A stretch of 64,000 nt of DNA from Paucihalobacter ruber (GCF_006494535.1 NZ_VHIQ01000004.1:248001-312000); one strand, 5' to 3'. Positions 38,164 through 47,630 are shown, counted from the first letter of the stretch. Made by a program: numbers and translations. The notes: generated from the letters alone by a model not told the origin.

Positions 38164-39468
38164 ATGAAAAACAATCTAAAACTAACTGCTATTTGTTTGT
38201 TAACCGCTCTGCTTTCGGGTTGTAACGATAAAAACAAACAAGATTCTAAAACCGAAAATTTGGAGACAACAACCTCGCTAACCGCAAAAGATATTTTGGG
38301 TAATCCGGACTATCAAGCCATTTCTTTTGGTGCTTACAGAGAAAAAACCAGAGACTCACAGCCAACTTTAAATGAGATTAAAGACGATTTAAAAATATTA
38401 CACGCTATGGGTATTAGAATAGTGCGTACCTATAATGTACAATTACCACATGCATCAAATGTAGCAAAGGCCATTTCAGAATTAAAGTCGGCCGATGAAA
38501 ATTTTGAAATGTATATGATGCTGGGCGCCTGGATTGATTGTAAAAATGCATGGACAGAACTAGCACCCGATCATACGGTTGAAAGCGAAGCCAATGCCGA
38601 TGAAATAGCAAGAGCAGTTGATTTGGCTAATAAATATCCCGATATTATTAAAATTCTTGCGGTTGGTAACGAAGCCATGGTGCGTTGGGCTGCCAGCTAT
38701 TTTGTACAACCCGAAGTTATTTTGAAATGGGTAACCCACCTGCAGGATCTAAAAGTCGCAGGTAAACTACCAAAAGATTTATGGATCACCTGTTCAGACG
38801 ATTATGTGTCTTGGGGTGGTGGTGACAACACTTACCATACAGAAGACTTGGAAAAACTTTTCAAAGCGGTAGATTATGTGTCTATGCATACCTATCCGTA
38901 CCACAATTCTCACTACAATCCGCAATTTTGGGGTGTTCCTGAAAGTGAACAAGATTTAACCGATATTGAAAAGATTGACAATGCTATGTATCGCGCCTTG
39001 CAATTTGCGCAAAAACAATACGACAGCGTGGTTGGTTATATGAATAGCATTGGCGTTAAAAAACCGGTACACATTGGTGAAACCGGTTGGGCCACTGTTT
39101 CAAATGGTTACTACGGACCCAAAGGTTCGAAAGCCACTGACGAATACAAAGAGGCCAAATACCATGAATTAATGCGCGACTGGACCAATAATAATGGTAT
39201 TTCTTGCTTTTATTTTGAAGCTTTTGATGAGCCTTGGAAAGATGCTCACAATCCGCTGGGTTCTGAAAATCATTTTGGCTTGTTTACCGTTGAAGGTAAA
39301 GCAAAATACGCTCTTTGGAATATGGTAGATCAAGGTACGTTTGACGGTCTCACCCGAAACGGAAATGCCATCACCAAAACATTTAACGGTGATAAAGATG
39401 CCTTAATGGAAACTGTATTGGTACCGCCAACTACAGAAGAAATCGATGAACGACTGGCAAATGAATAA
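38164..39468 (+). CDS. GH17 beta-1,3-glucanase/glucanosyltransferase lipoprotein
   Basis: Lipoprotein of 434 aa (lipobox LLSGC, then NDKNKQD). GH17 TIM barrel: AISFGAYREKTRDSQPTLNEIKDDLKIL, GIRIVRTYNVQ, ILAVGNEAMVRW with acid/base Glu170, and PVHIGETGWATVSNG with nucleophile Glu306, followed by FYFEAFDEPWKD. The family hydrolyses or rearranges beta-1,3-glucan oligosaccharides. It starts 3 nt after GH3 and lies 12 nt before GH30. It is the only one of the four GH17 domains here with an export signal. Confidence 0.92.
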   Translation: MKNNLKLTAICLLTALLSGCNDKNKQDSKTENLETTTSLTAKDILGNPDYQAISFGAYREKTRDSQPTLNEIKDDLKILHAMGIRIVRTYNVQLPHASNVAKAISELKSADENFEMYMMLGAWIDCKNAWTELAPDHTVESEANADEIARAVDLANKYPDIIKILAVGNEAMVRWAASYFVQPEVILKWVTHLQDLKVAGKLPKDLWITCSDDYVSWGGGDNTYHTEDLEKLFKAVDYVSMHTYPYHNSHYNPQFWGVPESEQDLTDIEKIDNAMYRALQFAQKQYDSVVGYMNSIGVKKPVHIGETGWATVSNGYYGPKGSKATDEYKEAKYHELMRDWTNNNGISCFYFEAFDEPWKDAHNPLGSENHFGLFTVEGKAKYALWNMVDQGTFDGLTRNGNAITKTFNGDKDALMETVLVPPTTEEIDERLANE

Positions 39469-39480
39469 AATTAACAACCA

Positions 39481-40986
39481 ATGACAATTGAAATCAACAA
39501 CCCGTTAAAAACAATATTTGTTATCATATTTTCACTAGTAGTTATGGCTTGCAACGACGTATCAAAGCAGTTAAATGTTCAGGTTTTTGAAACCTCAAAA
39601 TCAGGTAATAAATTTACTGAGATAGCTGCTTTAGAATCTGTTGAATCAGATGCGACCATTGCCTTAAATCCAGATCAAAAATTTCAAACACTTACAGGAA
39701 TAGGAGGCTCTTTTACAGAAGCTTCAGCCTACTTACTTAATCAATTAAGTGAAACTAACAGACGTCATATTATTGAAGCCTATTTTGGTGATGATGGGGC
39801 GAAATATTCTTTAACCCGTACGCATATCAACTCATGTGATTTTTCGCTGTCAAACTATTCATATGCGCCGGTTGAAGGCGATGTGAATCTCGACAATTTT
39901 AGCATAGACGAAGATAGAGACGATATCATTCCTATGATAAAAGATGCCATGAAGGTGTCTACCGAAGGTTTTAATATCATAGCCTCGCCATGGACCGCGC
40001 CACCCTGGATGAAAGACAATAAAGACTGGCGCGGTGGCAAGTTATTACCTGAATACAATCAAACCTGGGCATTGTTCTTTTCAAAATATTTGCAAGCCTA
40101 CAAAAACGAAGGTATCGATATCTGGGGTATCACTGTTGAAAACGAGCCTCTAGGTAACGATAACAACTGGGAAAGCATGCATTTTACTGCGGAGGAAATG
40201 ACCGATTTTGTGGAGCAATATCTGGGTCCGCAATTACGACAAACAAACCCTGATGTTAAAATACTGGGTTATGATCAAAATAGGGGTGATGAACTAAAAC
40301 ACTGGGTAGATACCATGTTTAGAGATGATAACAGCAGCCAATATTTTGATGGTACTGCGGTGCACTGGTATGCCAGTACTTACGATTATTTCCCTGAATC
40401 TTTACAATATGCTCATGAAAAATCGGGAGGCAAATATTTAATACAAACAGAAGGTTGTGTAGATGCCGAAGTGCCCGTTTGGAAAAATGACGACTGGTAT
40501 TGGGAGAAAGAAGCTACCGATTGGGGCTGGACCTGGGCCAGAGAAGAAGATAAATATTTGCATCCCAAATATGCACCTGTAACGCGCTATGCCACCGATA
40601 TGATAGGTTGTTTTAACAATTGGGTAGATGGTTGGGTAGATTGGAATATGGTGCTCGACAAACAAGGTGGTCCTAATTGGTTTGAAAACTGGTGTGTGGC
40701 GCCGGTGATTGTAGATCCCGAGGCCGACGAGGTATATTTTACCCCCTTGTATCAGGTGATGAAGCATTTTAGTAAATATTTGCGTCCGGGAGCCAAACGC
40801 ATTGGTTTTGAAGTGACGGATAAAGACCTTAAAGTAACAGCATTTCAAAATACCGATAATTCTGTTGTAGTTATTGTATTCAATGAATTTGAAACACCCA
40901 AAACATTTCAAATTAAATTACAGGAGCAATCAACCACTGTAAAAATAAATTCACAGGCCTTACAAACTATTGTGATAAAGCTTTAA
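39481..40986 (+). CDS. GH30 beta-glucanase lipoprotein (likely beta-1,6 side-chain cleaving)
   Basis: Lipoprotein of 501 aa (VVMAC, Cys24). GH30 features: QTLTGIGGSFTEASAYLLNQLS, SLTRTHINSCDFSLSNYSYA, ASPWTAPPWMKDN, GITVENEPLG with acid/base Glu222, and LIQTEGCVD with nucleophile Glu324, then the C-terminal beta-domain. This is the glucosylceramidase-type subfamily that in laminarin loci usually acts on beta-1,6-linked glucose branches. The substrate is inferred from the company it keeps. It lies 12 nt after GH17 and 21 nt before the transporter-GH17 fusion. Confidence 0.92.
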   Translation: MTIEINNPLKTIFVIIFSLVVMACNDVSKQLNVQVFETSKSGNKFTEIAALESVESDATIALNPDQKFQTLTGIGGSFTEASAYLLNQLSETNRRHIIEAYFGDDGAKYSLTRTHINSCDFSLSNYSYAPVEGDVNLDNFSIDEDRDDIIPMIKDAMKVSTEGFNIIASPWTAPPWMKDNKDWRGGKLLPEYNQTWALFFSKYLQAYKNEGIDIWGITVENEPLGNDNNWESMHFTAEEMTDFVEQYLGPQLRQTNPDVKILGYDQNRGDELKHWVDTMFRDDNSSQYFDGTAVHWYASTYDYFPESLQYAHEKSGGKYLIQTEGCVDAEVPVWKNDDWYWEKEATDWGWTWAREEDKYLHPKYAPVTRYATDMIGCFNNWVDGWVDWNMVLDKQGGPNWFENWCVAPVIVDPEADEVYFTPLYQVMKHFSKYLRPGAKRIGFEVTDKDLKVTAFQNTDNSVVVIVFNEFETPKTFQIKLQEQSTTVKINSQALQTIVIKL

Positions 40987-41007
40987 ATTAACCAAATAAA
41001 ATCAATC

Positions 41008-43455
41008 ATGGAAGAGGTCAAAACAGCAACCGTGCAAGCCCAAGCAAAGGTTCCATTAATTCAAAAAATAGCCTTTGGATCGGGTCATTTAGTTAATAAT
41101 TTATTGCCAGGTGCTTTAGGTGTATTCTCTTTCTTTTTAATAACGGCATTTGGTATCAACCCTGCTCTGGCAGGGCTTCTGGCGGCTATTCCAAGATTAT
41201 TTGACGCTATTTCAGACCCAATTATGGGATTTGTTACAGACAATACCAACACGCGCTGGGGAAGAAGAAGACCTTATATATTTATTGGTGCTATTTTATG
41301 TTCTATTTTATTTGCGGTACAATGGCAAATGTTTGAGGAAAATGGGGCTACTTATAATTTTTGGTACTTCATGACCTTTTCTGTTCTATTCATTTTGTCA
41401 AACACCATTTTTTCGACGCCTTTAATGGGATTGGGATATGAATTATCATCTGATACCAAGGAAAGAAATAACTTAATGGGATTGGCCAATACCATTGGTC
41501 AAATATCTTGGATGATTGTGCCATTGTTTTGGTCGTTAATTGCCAACAAAGATTTATTTGATTCTCAGGCCGACGGTGTTCGCACCCTATCCATATTTGT
41601 AGGATTTATTTGTTTAATCTTTGGAATATTACCGGCTATTTTTTCTAAAGAACCTCCGGTAGCCTCTGAGAATCAAGCTGAATTAACCTTTAAAAGTCTG
41701 GCTAAGAATTTAAGAATTTTGGGGCGAGATATGCTGAATATGACCAAAAATACGCCATTTGTGCGTTTGTGTAGCGCTACCTTTTTGGTGTTTAACGGAT
41801 TTCAGATGGTGGCCTCCTTTAGCTTTTTTATTATAGTTTATTACATGTTTAATGGTAGTTATGAGGCTGCCGGTACCGTACCGCCCTTCTTTTCGATTAT
41901 TACAGCATTCTTAACAGCAACTATTATTATACCTATTGTAACCTGGATGGCCAACAAATTTGGTAAGAGAAAGGCTTTTATATATTCAACCCTGTTATCA
42001 ATGGTTGGTTATATTTTAAAATGGTGGGGATTTTTTGAAGTCGATGAAAACACGGTTATATTATTTAAAGATACAGCTATCAATGTTGGGGTTGTAGAAT
42101 TTCCACTAGCCATGCCATTAAGACTCCTATTGCCAATACCTTTTATGGCTTTTGGTTTGGGTGGCTTATTTACTTTAATGATGTCTATGACTGCTGATGT
42201 ATGCGATTTAGATGAACTTGAAAATGGCCTGCCCAGAAGAGAAGGTACCTTTGCTGCTATCTACTGGTGGATGGTTAAAATTGGTCAGTCTATCGCTTTG
42301 GCATTGGGCGGATTTGTACTAAGCTATGTAGGTTTTGACGGCAGTAAAGCTTTTCAAACGGCTGAAACTATGCATAGTTTAAGGGTGTTTGATATTGTTA
42401 TTCCCACCTTAACGGCGGGTTTGGCAGCACTTATTATGGTTAGATACAGCCTTAATGAAGACAGGGTAGAAGAGATTAAGTTAGAATTAGAGGCCAAACA
42501 TAAAGCCTTGGATCAGAAAACACCTTACGCTTACAGAAAAAACACGCTTTGGTCTCATTCAGAATTTGCATCTATTCCAGATCATAAAATTCCATTTATT
42601 TCAGGGTTAAATATCAATTCGTTGACAGCAGAAGAATTAAAAATAAAATTCCATGAAATTTTAAATGATAAAATGAAAGGCATTTGTTTTAGTCCATATG
42701 AAAACCGACAAAAGCCGGGATATTACATAACTGAAGATCAAATTAGAAAAAGACTTGCCACACTTCATCCTCATACAGAATGGATTAGAATGTTTTCAAA
42801 TACCAAAGGTCATGAAAATATCCCTAAAATTGCCAAAGAATTGGGTATGAAAACCATATCGGCTGCATGGATTAATCAAGATAAGGAATCAAACGAGAAG
42901 GAAATTAAAAATTTAATCGAAAATATTAATAATGGTCATGTAGATATCGCCGTTGTAGGTAATGAAACTTTATACAGAAGTGATGTCACAGAGCAAGAAC
43001 TGATAGCATACATTCAAAAAGTAAAGTCGGCTATAAAAGTGGAGGTGCCGGTTACCACAGCCGATGTTTATTACGAGCTGTTGCTTAGACCTGATTTAGT
43101 GGGGGTTTGCGATGTTATCCTTGCAAATGCCTATCCGTTTTGGGAAGGATACCCTATCAAATTAGCAGGTTTACAACTTGAAAAAGCTTACAACGAATTA
43201 AAAAACATGGTGCCTGATAAAAAAGTGATTATTTCAGAAACAGGCTGGCCAACCGATGGAGGCACTATTGATGATGCAGAAGCTTCTGAAATCAATGCCA
43301 TGAAATACTTTGTTGACACACAGTTATGGGCAAAAAAGAAAAATATAGAGGTATTCCATTTTTCATCGTTTGATGAAGCTTGGAAAGTTACTGAAGAAGG
43401 CGAGTTAGGCGTTAATTGGGGTATTTGGGATAGTAAAGGAAATTTAAAATTTTAA
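41008..43455 (+). CDS. Fusion: GPH/MelB-type sugar symporter with C-terminal GH17 domain
   Basis: One uninterrupted frame of 815 aa. Residues about 15-490 form an MFS_2/GPH-type symporter of about 12 membrane segments: IQKIAFGSGHLVNNLLPGAL, LFDAISDPIMGFVTDNTNTRWGRRRPYI, LGYELSSDTKERN, MSMTADVCDLDELENGLPRREGTFAAIYWW. After a charged linker, residues about 530-815 are a GH17 domain: KGICFSPYENRQKPG, VVGNETLYRSD with Glu653 and VIISETGWPTDGG with Glu744, then FHFSSFDEAWKV. Both ends of GPH carriers lie in the cytoplasm, so the enzyme would face the cytoplasm at the mouth of the transporter. The GH17 part resembles the next gene, so it probably arose by duplication and fusion. Each half is secure; the working of the fusion is inferred. 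Confidence 0.93.
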   Translation: MEEVKTATVQAQAKVPLIQKIAFGSGHLVNNLLPGALGVFSFFLITAFGINPALAGLLAAIPRLFDAISDPIMGFVTDNTNTRWGRRRPYIFIGAILCSILFAVQWQMFEENGATYNFWYFMTFSVLFILSNTIFSTPLMGLGYELSSDTKERNNLMGLANTIGQISWMIVPLFWSLIANKDLFDSQADGVRTLSIFVGFICLIFGILPAIFSKEPPVASENQAELTFKSLAKNLRILGRDMLNMTKNTPFVRLCSATFLVFNGFQMVASFSFFIIVYYMFNGSYEAAGTVPPFFSIITAFLTATIIIPIVTWMANKFGKRKAFIYSTLLSMVGYILKWWGFFEVDENTVILFKDTAINVGVVEFPLAMPLRLLLPIPFMAFGLGGLFTLMMSMTADVCDLDELENGLPRREGTFAAIYWWMVKIGQSIALALGGFVLSYVGFDGSKAFQTAETMHSLRVFDIVIPTLTAGLAALIMVRYSLNEDRVEEIKLELEAKHKALDQKTPYAYRKNTLWSHSEFASIPDHKIPFISGLNINSLTAEELKIKFHEILNDKMKGICFSPYENRQKPGYYITEDQIRKRLATLHPHTEWIRMFSNTKGHENIPKIAKELGMKTISAAWINQDKESNEKEIKNLIENINNGHVDIAVVGNETLYRSDVTEQELIAYIQKVKSAIKVEVPVTTADVYYELLLRPDLVGVCDVILANAYPFWEGYPIKLAGLQLEKAYNELKNMVPDKKVIISETGWPTDGGTIDDAEASEINAMKYFVDTQLWAKKKNIEVFHFSSFDEAWKVTEEGELGVNWGIWDSKGNLKF

Positions 43456-43459
43456 TCAT

Positions 43460-44368
43460 ATGTCATATAGAGGTGAACACAGTTTATTACAAGACTACAA
43501 ACATTTTAGTGAAGATGTGGGTCTTGATTTTTCAGAATTAACATCTGAAGATTTAAAAAAATTATGGCGTGAAACGCTTAACAAAGGTATGCACGGTTTG
43601 TGCTTTAGTATGTATGAAGACGGCCAAGGACCGGGCGATATCATTACCTCTAAACAAGTGGAGCGCAGAATTCAAATTATAAAACCTTATACGAAATGGG
43701 TGCGCTCTTTTTCGTGCATTGAAGGCAACGAAAATGTACCGCGTATTGCACACCGTCATGGTATGAAAACTCTTGTGGGTGCCTGGTTGGGTCATGATCT
43801 AGAATTGAATGAAAAGGAAATTGAAAATCTCATCATGTTGGCCAAAGAAGGTTGTGTAGATATTGCAGCGGTAGGCAACGAAGTGATGTACCGAGGCGAT
43901 TTAACCGAAGATCAGTTAATAGATTACATGAAGCGCGTTAAAGAAGCCATACCGCACATTCCTATTGGTTATGTAGATGCCTATTACGAGTTTTCGCACC
44001 GTCCAAGAATTACCGAATTATGCGATGTGATTTTAAGTAACTGTTATCCTTACTGGGAAGGTTGCCCAATTGAGTATTCGCTCAACCATATGCAGCAAAT
44101 GTATGGTCAGGCTTTTGATGCCGGTAGAGGAAAGCGTGTGATTATAACCGAAACAGGATGGCCAAGTCAAGGCGAACCCTTAAAGGGCGCACATCCATCA
44201 GAAGAGAATGCCATGAGGTACTTTATCAATTCTCAGGCTTGGTCTGCTCAAGCTAATATTGAGATGTTTTATTTTTCCTCGTTTGATGAATCCTGGAAAG
44301 TTGGAGCCGAAGGCGATGTTGGTGCTTACTGGGGCTTATGGGATAAAAACGAACAACTAAAATTTTAA
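43460..44368 (+). CDS. GH17 beta-1,3-glucanase-like enzyme, cytoplasmic
   Basis: Protein of 302 aa with no signal peptide or membrane segment. GH17 motifs: HGLCFSMYEDGQGPGD, AAVGNEVMYRGD with acid/base Glu141 and VIITETGWPSQG with nucleophile Glu231, then MFYFSSFDESWKV. It is a close relative of the GH17 half of the preceding fusion, including the N-terminal stretch (LDFSELTSEDLKKLWRETL here, NSLTAEELKIKFHEIL there). It starts 4 nt after the fusion gene. It probably cuts or rearranges imported beta-1,3-gluco-oligosaccharides together with the phosphorylase. Confidence 0.9.
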   Translation: MSYRGEHSLLQDYKHFSEDVGLDFSELTSEDLKKLWRETLNKGMHGLCFSMYEDGQGPGDIITSKQVERRIQIIKPYTKWVRSFSCIEGNENVPRIAHRHGMKTLVGAWLGHDLELNEKEIENLIMLAKEGCVDIAAVGNEVMYRGDLTEDQLIDYMKRVKEAIPHIPIGYVDAYYEFSHRPRITELCDVILSNCYPYWEGCPIEYSLNHMQQMYGQAFDAGRGKRVIITETGWPSQGEPLKGAHPSEENAMRYFINSQAWSAQANIEMFYFSSFDESWKVGAEGDVGAYWGLWDKNEQLKF

Positions 44369-44382
44369 TCTAAAAATTGCCT

Positions 44383-45324
44383 ATGAAATATACACAAGTA
44401 CTCAACATACCGCCGGGCCCGGCCATTTGTTATTCGGGATTTAGAGACGGACAAAAACCGGGCGGACCTTATCCTACTTATGAACAGGTTAAAGAAGATT
44501 TATTAATACTTAGCAACAACTGGAAATATTTAAGACTTTACGACTGCGACCCACATGCCGAAACAGTTTTAGAAGTTATTAAAAACGAAGGATTAGACCT
44601 TAAAGTCATGCAAGGTGTTTACATCAATGCCGAGATGAACAACTTTGGCTGCCCTTGGGGCGGTGGCGTTTTTTCTGAAGAAGAACTCGATTTTAACAAA
44701 TCAAGAAACGAATTGATGATTCAAAAGCTCATCAATCTGGCCAATCAATATTCCGACATTATTTGTTGTACATCGGCGGGTAATGAAGCTTGTGTAGACT
44801 GGACTGATCATTATGTGCCGGTTGAACGGGTGATTGAATTTGTAAAAAACATTAAAGCCAATAGTAAGCAGCCTGTTACGTTCTGCGAAAATTACGTGCC
44901 TTGGTACAACAAGTTAAAACCGTTGGTTGAAGTGGTAGATTTTATTTCTATTCATACCTATCCGGTTTGGGAGCACAAACACATTCACGAAGGCTTGGAA
45001 TACACCAAACAAAACTATTATTCAGTAGCAAGAATGTATCCTCACAAACCCGTGGTGATCACAGAAGCCGGTTGGGCAACCAATGCCAATGGTATGGGTA
45101 TTCATCCAAACAATGTAAGTGAAGAACTGCAGGCCATATACTACAACGATTTGGTAAATTGGTGCAGGGAAGACGATGTTTTATGTTTTGTATTCGAAGC
45201 GTTTGATGAACCATGGAAGGGCTCTTCTGATGTTTTTGAGCCCGAAAAGCACTGGGGTTTATTTTATGAAAACCGTCAGCCTAAATTGGTGATGCAAGAT
45301 TTATACAGCCAAAAAACCGAATAA
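44383..45324 (+). CDS. GH17-like enzyme, cytoplasmic, divergent
   Basis: Protein of 313 aa; the ATG at 44383 is preferred over a TTG at 44377. No signal peptide. GH17-like barrel: ICYSGFRDGQKPGGPYPTYEQVKEDLLIL, LRLYDCDPHAETVLEVI, SAGNEACVDW with Glu135, VVITEAGWATNANG with Glu228, and FVFEAFDEPWKG. It differs clearly from the preceding two GH17 domains and is nearer in layout to the lipoprotein GH17 at 38164. It may act on a different chain length or bond. Last gene of the long 31351-45324 run. Confidence 0.87.
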   Translation: MKYTQVLNIPPGPAICYSGFRDGQKPGGPYPTYEQVKEDLLILSNNWKYLRLYDCDPHAETVLEVIKNEGLDLKVMQGVYINAEMNNFGCPWGGGVFSEEELDFNKSRNELMIQKLINLANQYSDIICCTSAGNEACVDWTDHYVPVERVIEFVKNIKANSKQPVTFCENYVPWYNKLKPLVEVVDFISIHTYPVWEHKHIHEGLEYTKQNYYSVARMYPHKPVVITEAGWATNANGMGIHPNNVSEELQAIYYNDLVNWCREDDVLCFVFEAFDEPWKGSSDVFEPEKHWGLFYENRQPKLVMQDLYSQKTE

Positions 45325-45646
45325 CAAGTTGTTTTTAAAAAGCACAAGTAATGCAATGTAAGATCATTATTACTACCAGAAATTTAAATGCTAAATAAAA
45401 CAAATGTTAAAAGGAACACAACATTACCACAACAATTTTAGAAAAAGTTCATTGGTTAAAATATTGATTAACTCGTGTTTTTCTGTGATAAGCCCGATAA
45501 ATACAACAAATATTGAGAATAATTCATAATTACATCAATTTTTTTACGGTGTATATGATTTGTTTAGGTGGGAAATTTCAATTTCTCATTATATAGTGCT
45601 ATTTTTATATAATTACAAATTAACAAAACTCTAAAATTATTTTATT
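45325..45646 (+). other. Intergenic region before the first T9SS protein
   Basis: About 322 bp, AT-rich, no gene. It holds the promoter-like box at 45545-45579. I saw no convincing terminator after the GH17 gene, so readthrough is possible. Confidence 0.6.
45545..45579 (+). promoter_or_regulatory. Promoter-like box before the 45647 gene (site C of three)
   Basis: Reads ACGGTGTATATGATTTG then TTTAGGTGGGAAATTTC, closely matching site B (ACGATGTATGATTTTTG then TTTAGGT) at 23269. About 70 nt from the start codon. Confidence 0.45.
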
Positions 45647-47197
45647 ATGAAGAAAACTACTTTTATTATTTTACTTTTCCTGGGACAACTGGGAATATCA
45701 CAGAACGTCTTGGTTAACGGAGATTTCAGTAACGGACTGAATTCTTGGAGCACTTTTATTGCTGATTTTGCAGGAGTTTCTGCAACAGTTACTGCTGCGA
45801 ATAACGAAGCCAATATTACCAACATTGCCGGGGCTGGCGGACAAGTGTGGCATGTGCAACTAAATCAGATTTTGACTGCTAGTCAAATATCTTCTTTAGT
45901 AGTAGGAGAATCTTATAAAATTTCATTCAATGCCCGTTCTAACGCTAATGGCAGACAATTAAGATTGTATTTTGGTCAAGACGGTGGTGCCTTTACTTCT
46001 TTAATTATTGAAGATTATCAGTTAACCACAACTATGGATGCTTACGAAGCTACTGTTATAGTGGGTCAAACTTTTGGAGCAATGAAGCTAGGTTTTGAAA
46101 TGGGTTTAAGTAATAACGATGTTTTTATTGATGACGTTGCATTAGAGCTTAATGTTGTTGATCCTGCTACGAATGCCGATTTAAGCGATTTACAAATAGA
46201 TAATAATACTATTCCCGGCTTTAGTCCAACCACAATTGATTATACGTTTGGTGTGGGTTCTGGAGCTCCAATACCTCAAGTAACCGCCGCAGTTACATCG
46301 AATGCTAATGCTGAAGCTTTAATCACTCAGGCTACTACAGTTCCGGGTGATGCAACGGTAGTTGTGACGGCCGAAGATGGCGTTACAACCAAAACCTACA
46401 CCGTAAGTTTTATTGTAGAAGGTCCTTCAACTGCTGCGCCAACACCACCAGCCAGACCTGCTGAAGATGTAATTTCTATATTTAGTGACGCCTACAATAA
46501 TATAGCTGTTGATACGTTTGATACACCTTGGTGTGGCGCTACTACAACAGAAGTGTTAATTGAAGGCAATGCAACTAAAAAAGTTGTTGGTTTAGGTTGT
46601 GAAGGTGTTGATTGGCAAGGCGCAAGAACCATAGACGCAACCGGTTTTACCTTCTTTCATATGGATATATACACCGATTCAGAAACCTTAGACAAAAGTT
46701 TTAATGTTAAGTTTTCAAATTGGGCCGGTGGAACTGGGGAAGCTAATGCTATTGAATTTTCTGTAACAAATGCTAACTTTTTAACAACTCCAAACCCTGG
46801 TACCTGGATTTCTTTAGATATACCAATTGCAAGTTTTACTAATATTAATGGTTCTAGCATCAATGATATTGTGCAATTTATTATTAGTTCAAACTTGGGG
46901 ACTGTTTATTATGATAATTTATATCTCCACAAAGGTACTGTGTTGAGCACTAATGAGTTTAGTGCAGATGCATTTACAGTATCTCCAAACCCAACAAATT
47001 CATTTTGGAACGTTAAAACTGTTAGTCAAACCATCACCAACATCACTGTGTTTGATATTTTAGGCAAACAAGTTGTTAACATCAATCCTAACGCTGCAGA
47101 AGCTGTGATTGATGCTTCTAGCTTAAGAGATGGTTTATACCTGGCTAAAATTTCAACCGAAAATGGAAGTCAAACGGTTAAGTTAATTAAAAACTAA
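45647..47197 (+). CDS. T9SS-secreted multi-modular binding protein
   Basis: Secreted protein of 516 aa. Signal peptide MKKTTFIILLFLGQLGISQ; CBM4_9-like module (NVLVNGDFSNGLNSWSTFI ... NDVFIDDVALEL, residues about 20-165); a cadherin-like/Ig fold (ATNADLSDLQIDNNTIPGFSPTTIDYTFGV ... TKTYTVSFIVEG); the APTPPARPAEDVISIFSDAY module from Ala264 to about 430; and a type A type IX sorting domain (VSPNPTNSFWNVKT ... LYLAKISTENGSQTVKLIKN). There is no catalytic domain. It should be exported across the outer membrane and attached to the surface or released, where it may bind glucan. It is a single-gene unit with its own promoter-like box and terminator. Confidence 0.85.
   Translation: MKKTTFIILLFLGQLGISQNVLVNGDFSNGLNSWSTFIADFAGVSATVTAANNEANITNIAGAGGQVWHVQLNQILTASQISSLVVGESYKISFNARSNANGRQLRLYFGQDGGAFTSLIIEDYQLTTTMDAYEATVIVGQTFGAMKLGFEMGLSNNDVFIDDVALELNVVDPATNADLSDLQIDNNTIPGFSPTTIDYTFGVGSGAPIPQVTAAVTSNANAEALITQATTVPGDATVVVTAEDGVTTKTYTVSFIVEGPSTAAPTPPARPAEDVISIFSDAYNNIAVDTFDTPWCGATTTEVLIEGNATKKVVGLGCEGVDWQGARTIDATGFTFFHMDIYTDSETLDKSFNVKFSNWAGGTGEANAIEFSVTNANFLTTPNPGTWISLDIPIASFTNINGSSINDIVQFIISSNLGTVYYDNLYLHKGTVLSTNEFSADAFTVSPNPTNSFWNVKTVSQTITNITVFDILGKQVVNINPNAAEAVIDASSLRDGLYLAKISTENGSQTVKLIKN
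46931..47194 (+). repeat. T9SS sorting-domain coding repeat, copy 1
   Basis: Encodes HKGTVLSTNEF to the C-terminal KLIKN; nearly the same protein sequence is encoded at 49598-49862. The two genes either duplicated recently or exchanged this segment. Confidence 0.85.
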
Positions 47198-47630
47198 AAG
47201 TAAGTAAACTTAATTTTTAAAGAACCAGTACCCTCGCGGTACTGGTTTTTTTTTGATTTAAAATCAATGCATCTCTCAATTTAAAACCTTATTTGTTTTC
47301 ATTTTAGTCGTTATATCCTTTATTGGCTTGGTTTATTTGTTGTTTTAAGATTCATAGTTTTCTGCTTTGCTAGTATGTTGATTTTTTTTCGACCAAGTAA
47401 AACAATACACCACCAATACATTTGCTAAAATTTATTGAAAATTAATGGCTTAAGTTTTATAATAATTAATTTTTTAACTCTTATTGGTCTGTGGTATTGA
47501 TACTTTCATAAGATATTGATAAATTCTTTGTGTTGTATGCAAATTGAAGTGTTGATTGTTAACGATTCCTTATTATTAATGCCTAACTTTATAGAATTCG
47601 ATTTTGAATTACAACAATTAATTATTTATT
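47198..47630 (+). other. Intergenic region between the two T9SS genes
   Basis: About 433 bp with a clear terminator at 47223-47254. Beyond it the stretch is AT-rich with no believable gene; TAACTTTA at 47584-47591 is a possible -7 box for the 47631 gene but lacks a well-placed TTG. Confidence 0.6.
47223..47254 (+). terminator. Intrinsic terminator of the 45647 gene
   Basis: AACCAGTACC (47223-47232) pairs perfectly with GGTACTGGTT (47238-47247) around CTCGC, followed by a run of T. Confidence 0.92.

Noticed and set aside
40438-40911. Antisense open frame of 157 codons inside the GH30 gene
   Set aside because: It is opposite a conserved GH30 coding region; composition is that of a shadow frame and no domain or leader is seen.
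41008-43455. Possible missed stop or assembly error joining two genes
   Set aside because: The frame is open throughout, the linker has normal coding character, and the GH17 half lacks a plausible separate start; kept as a real fusion pending read-level confirmation.
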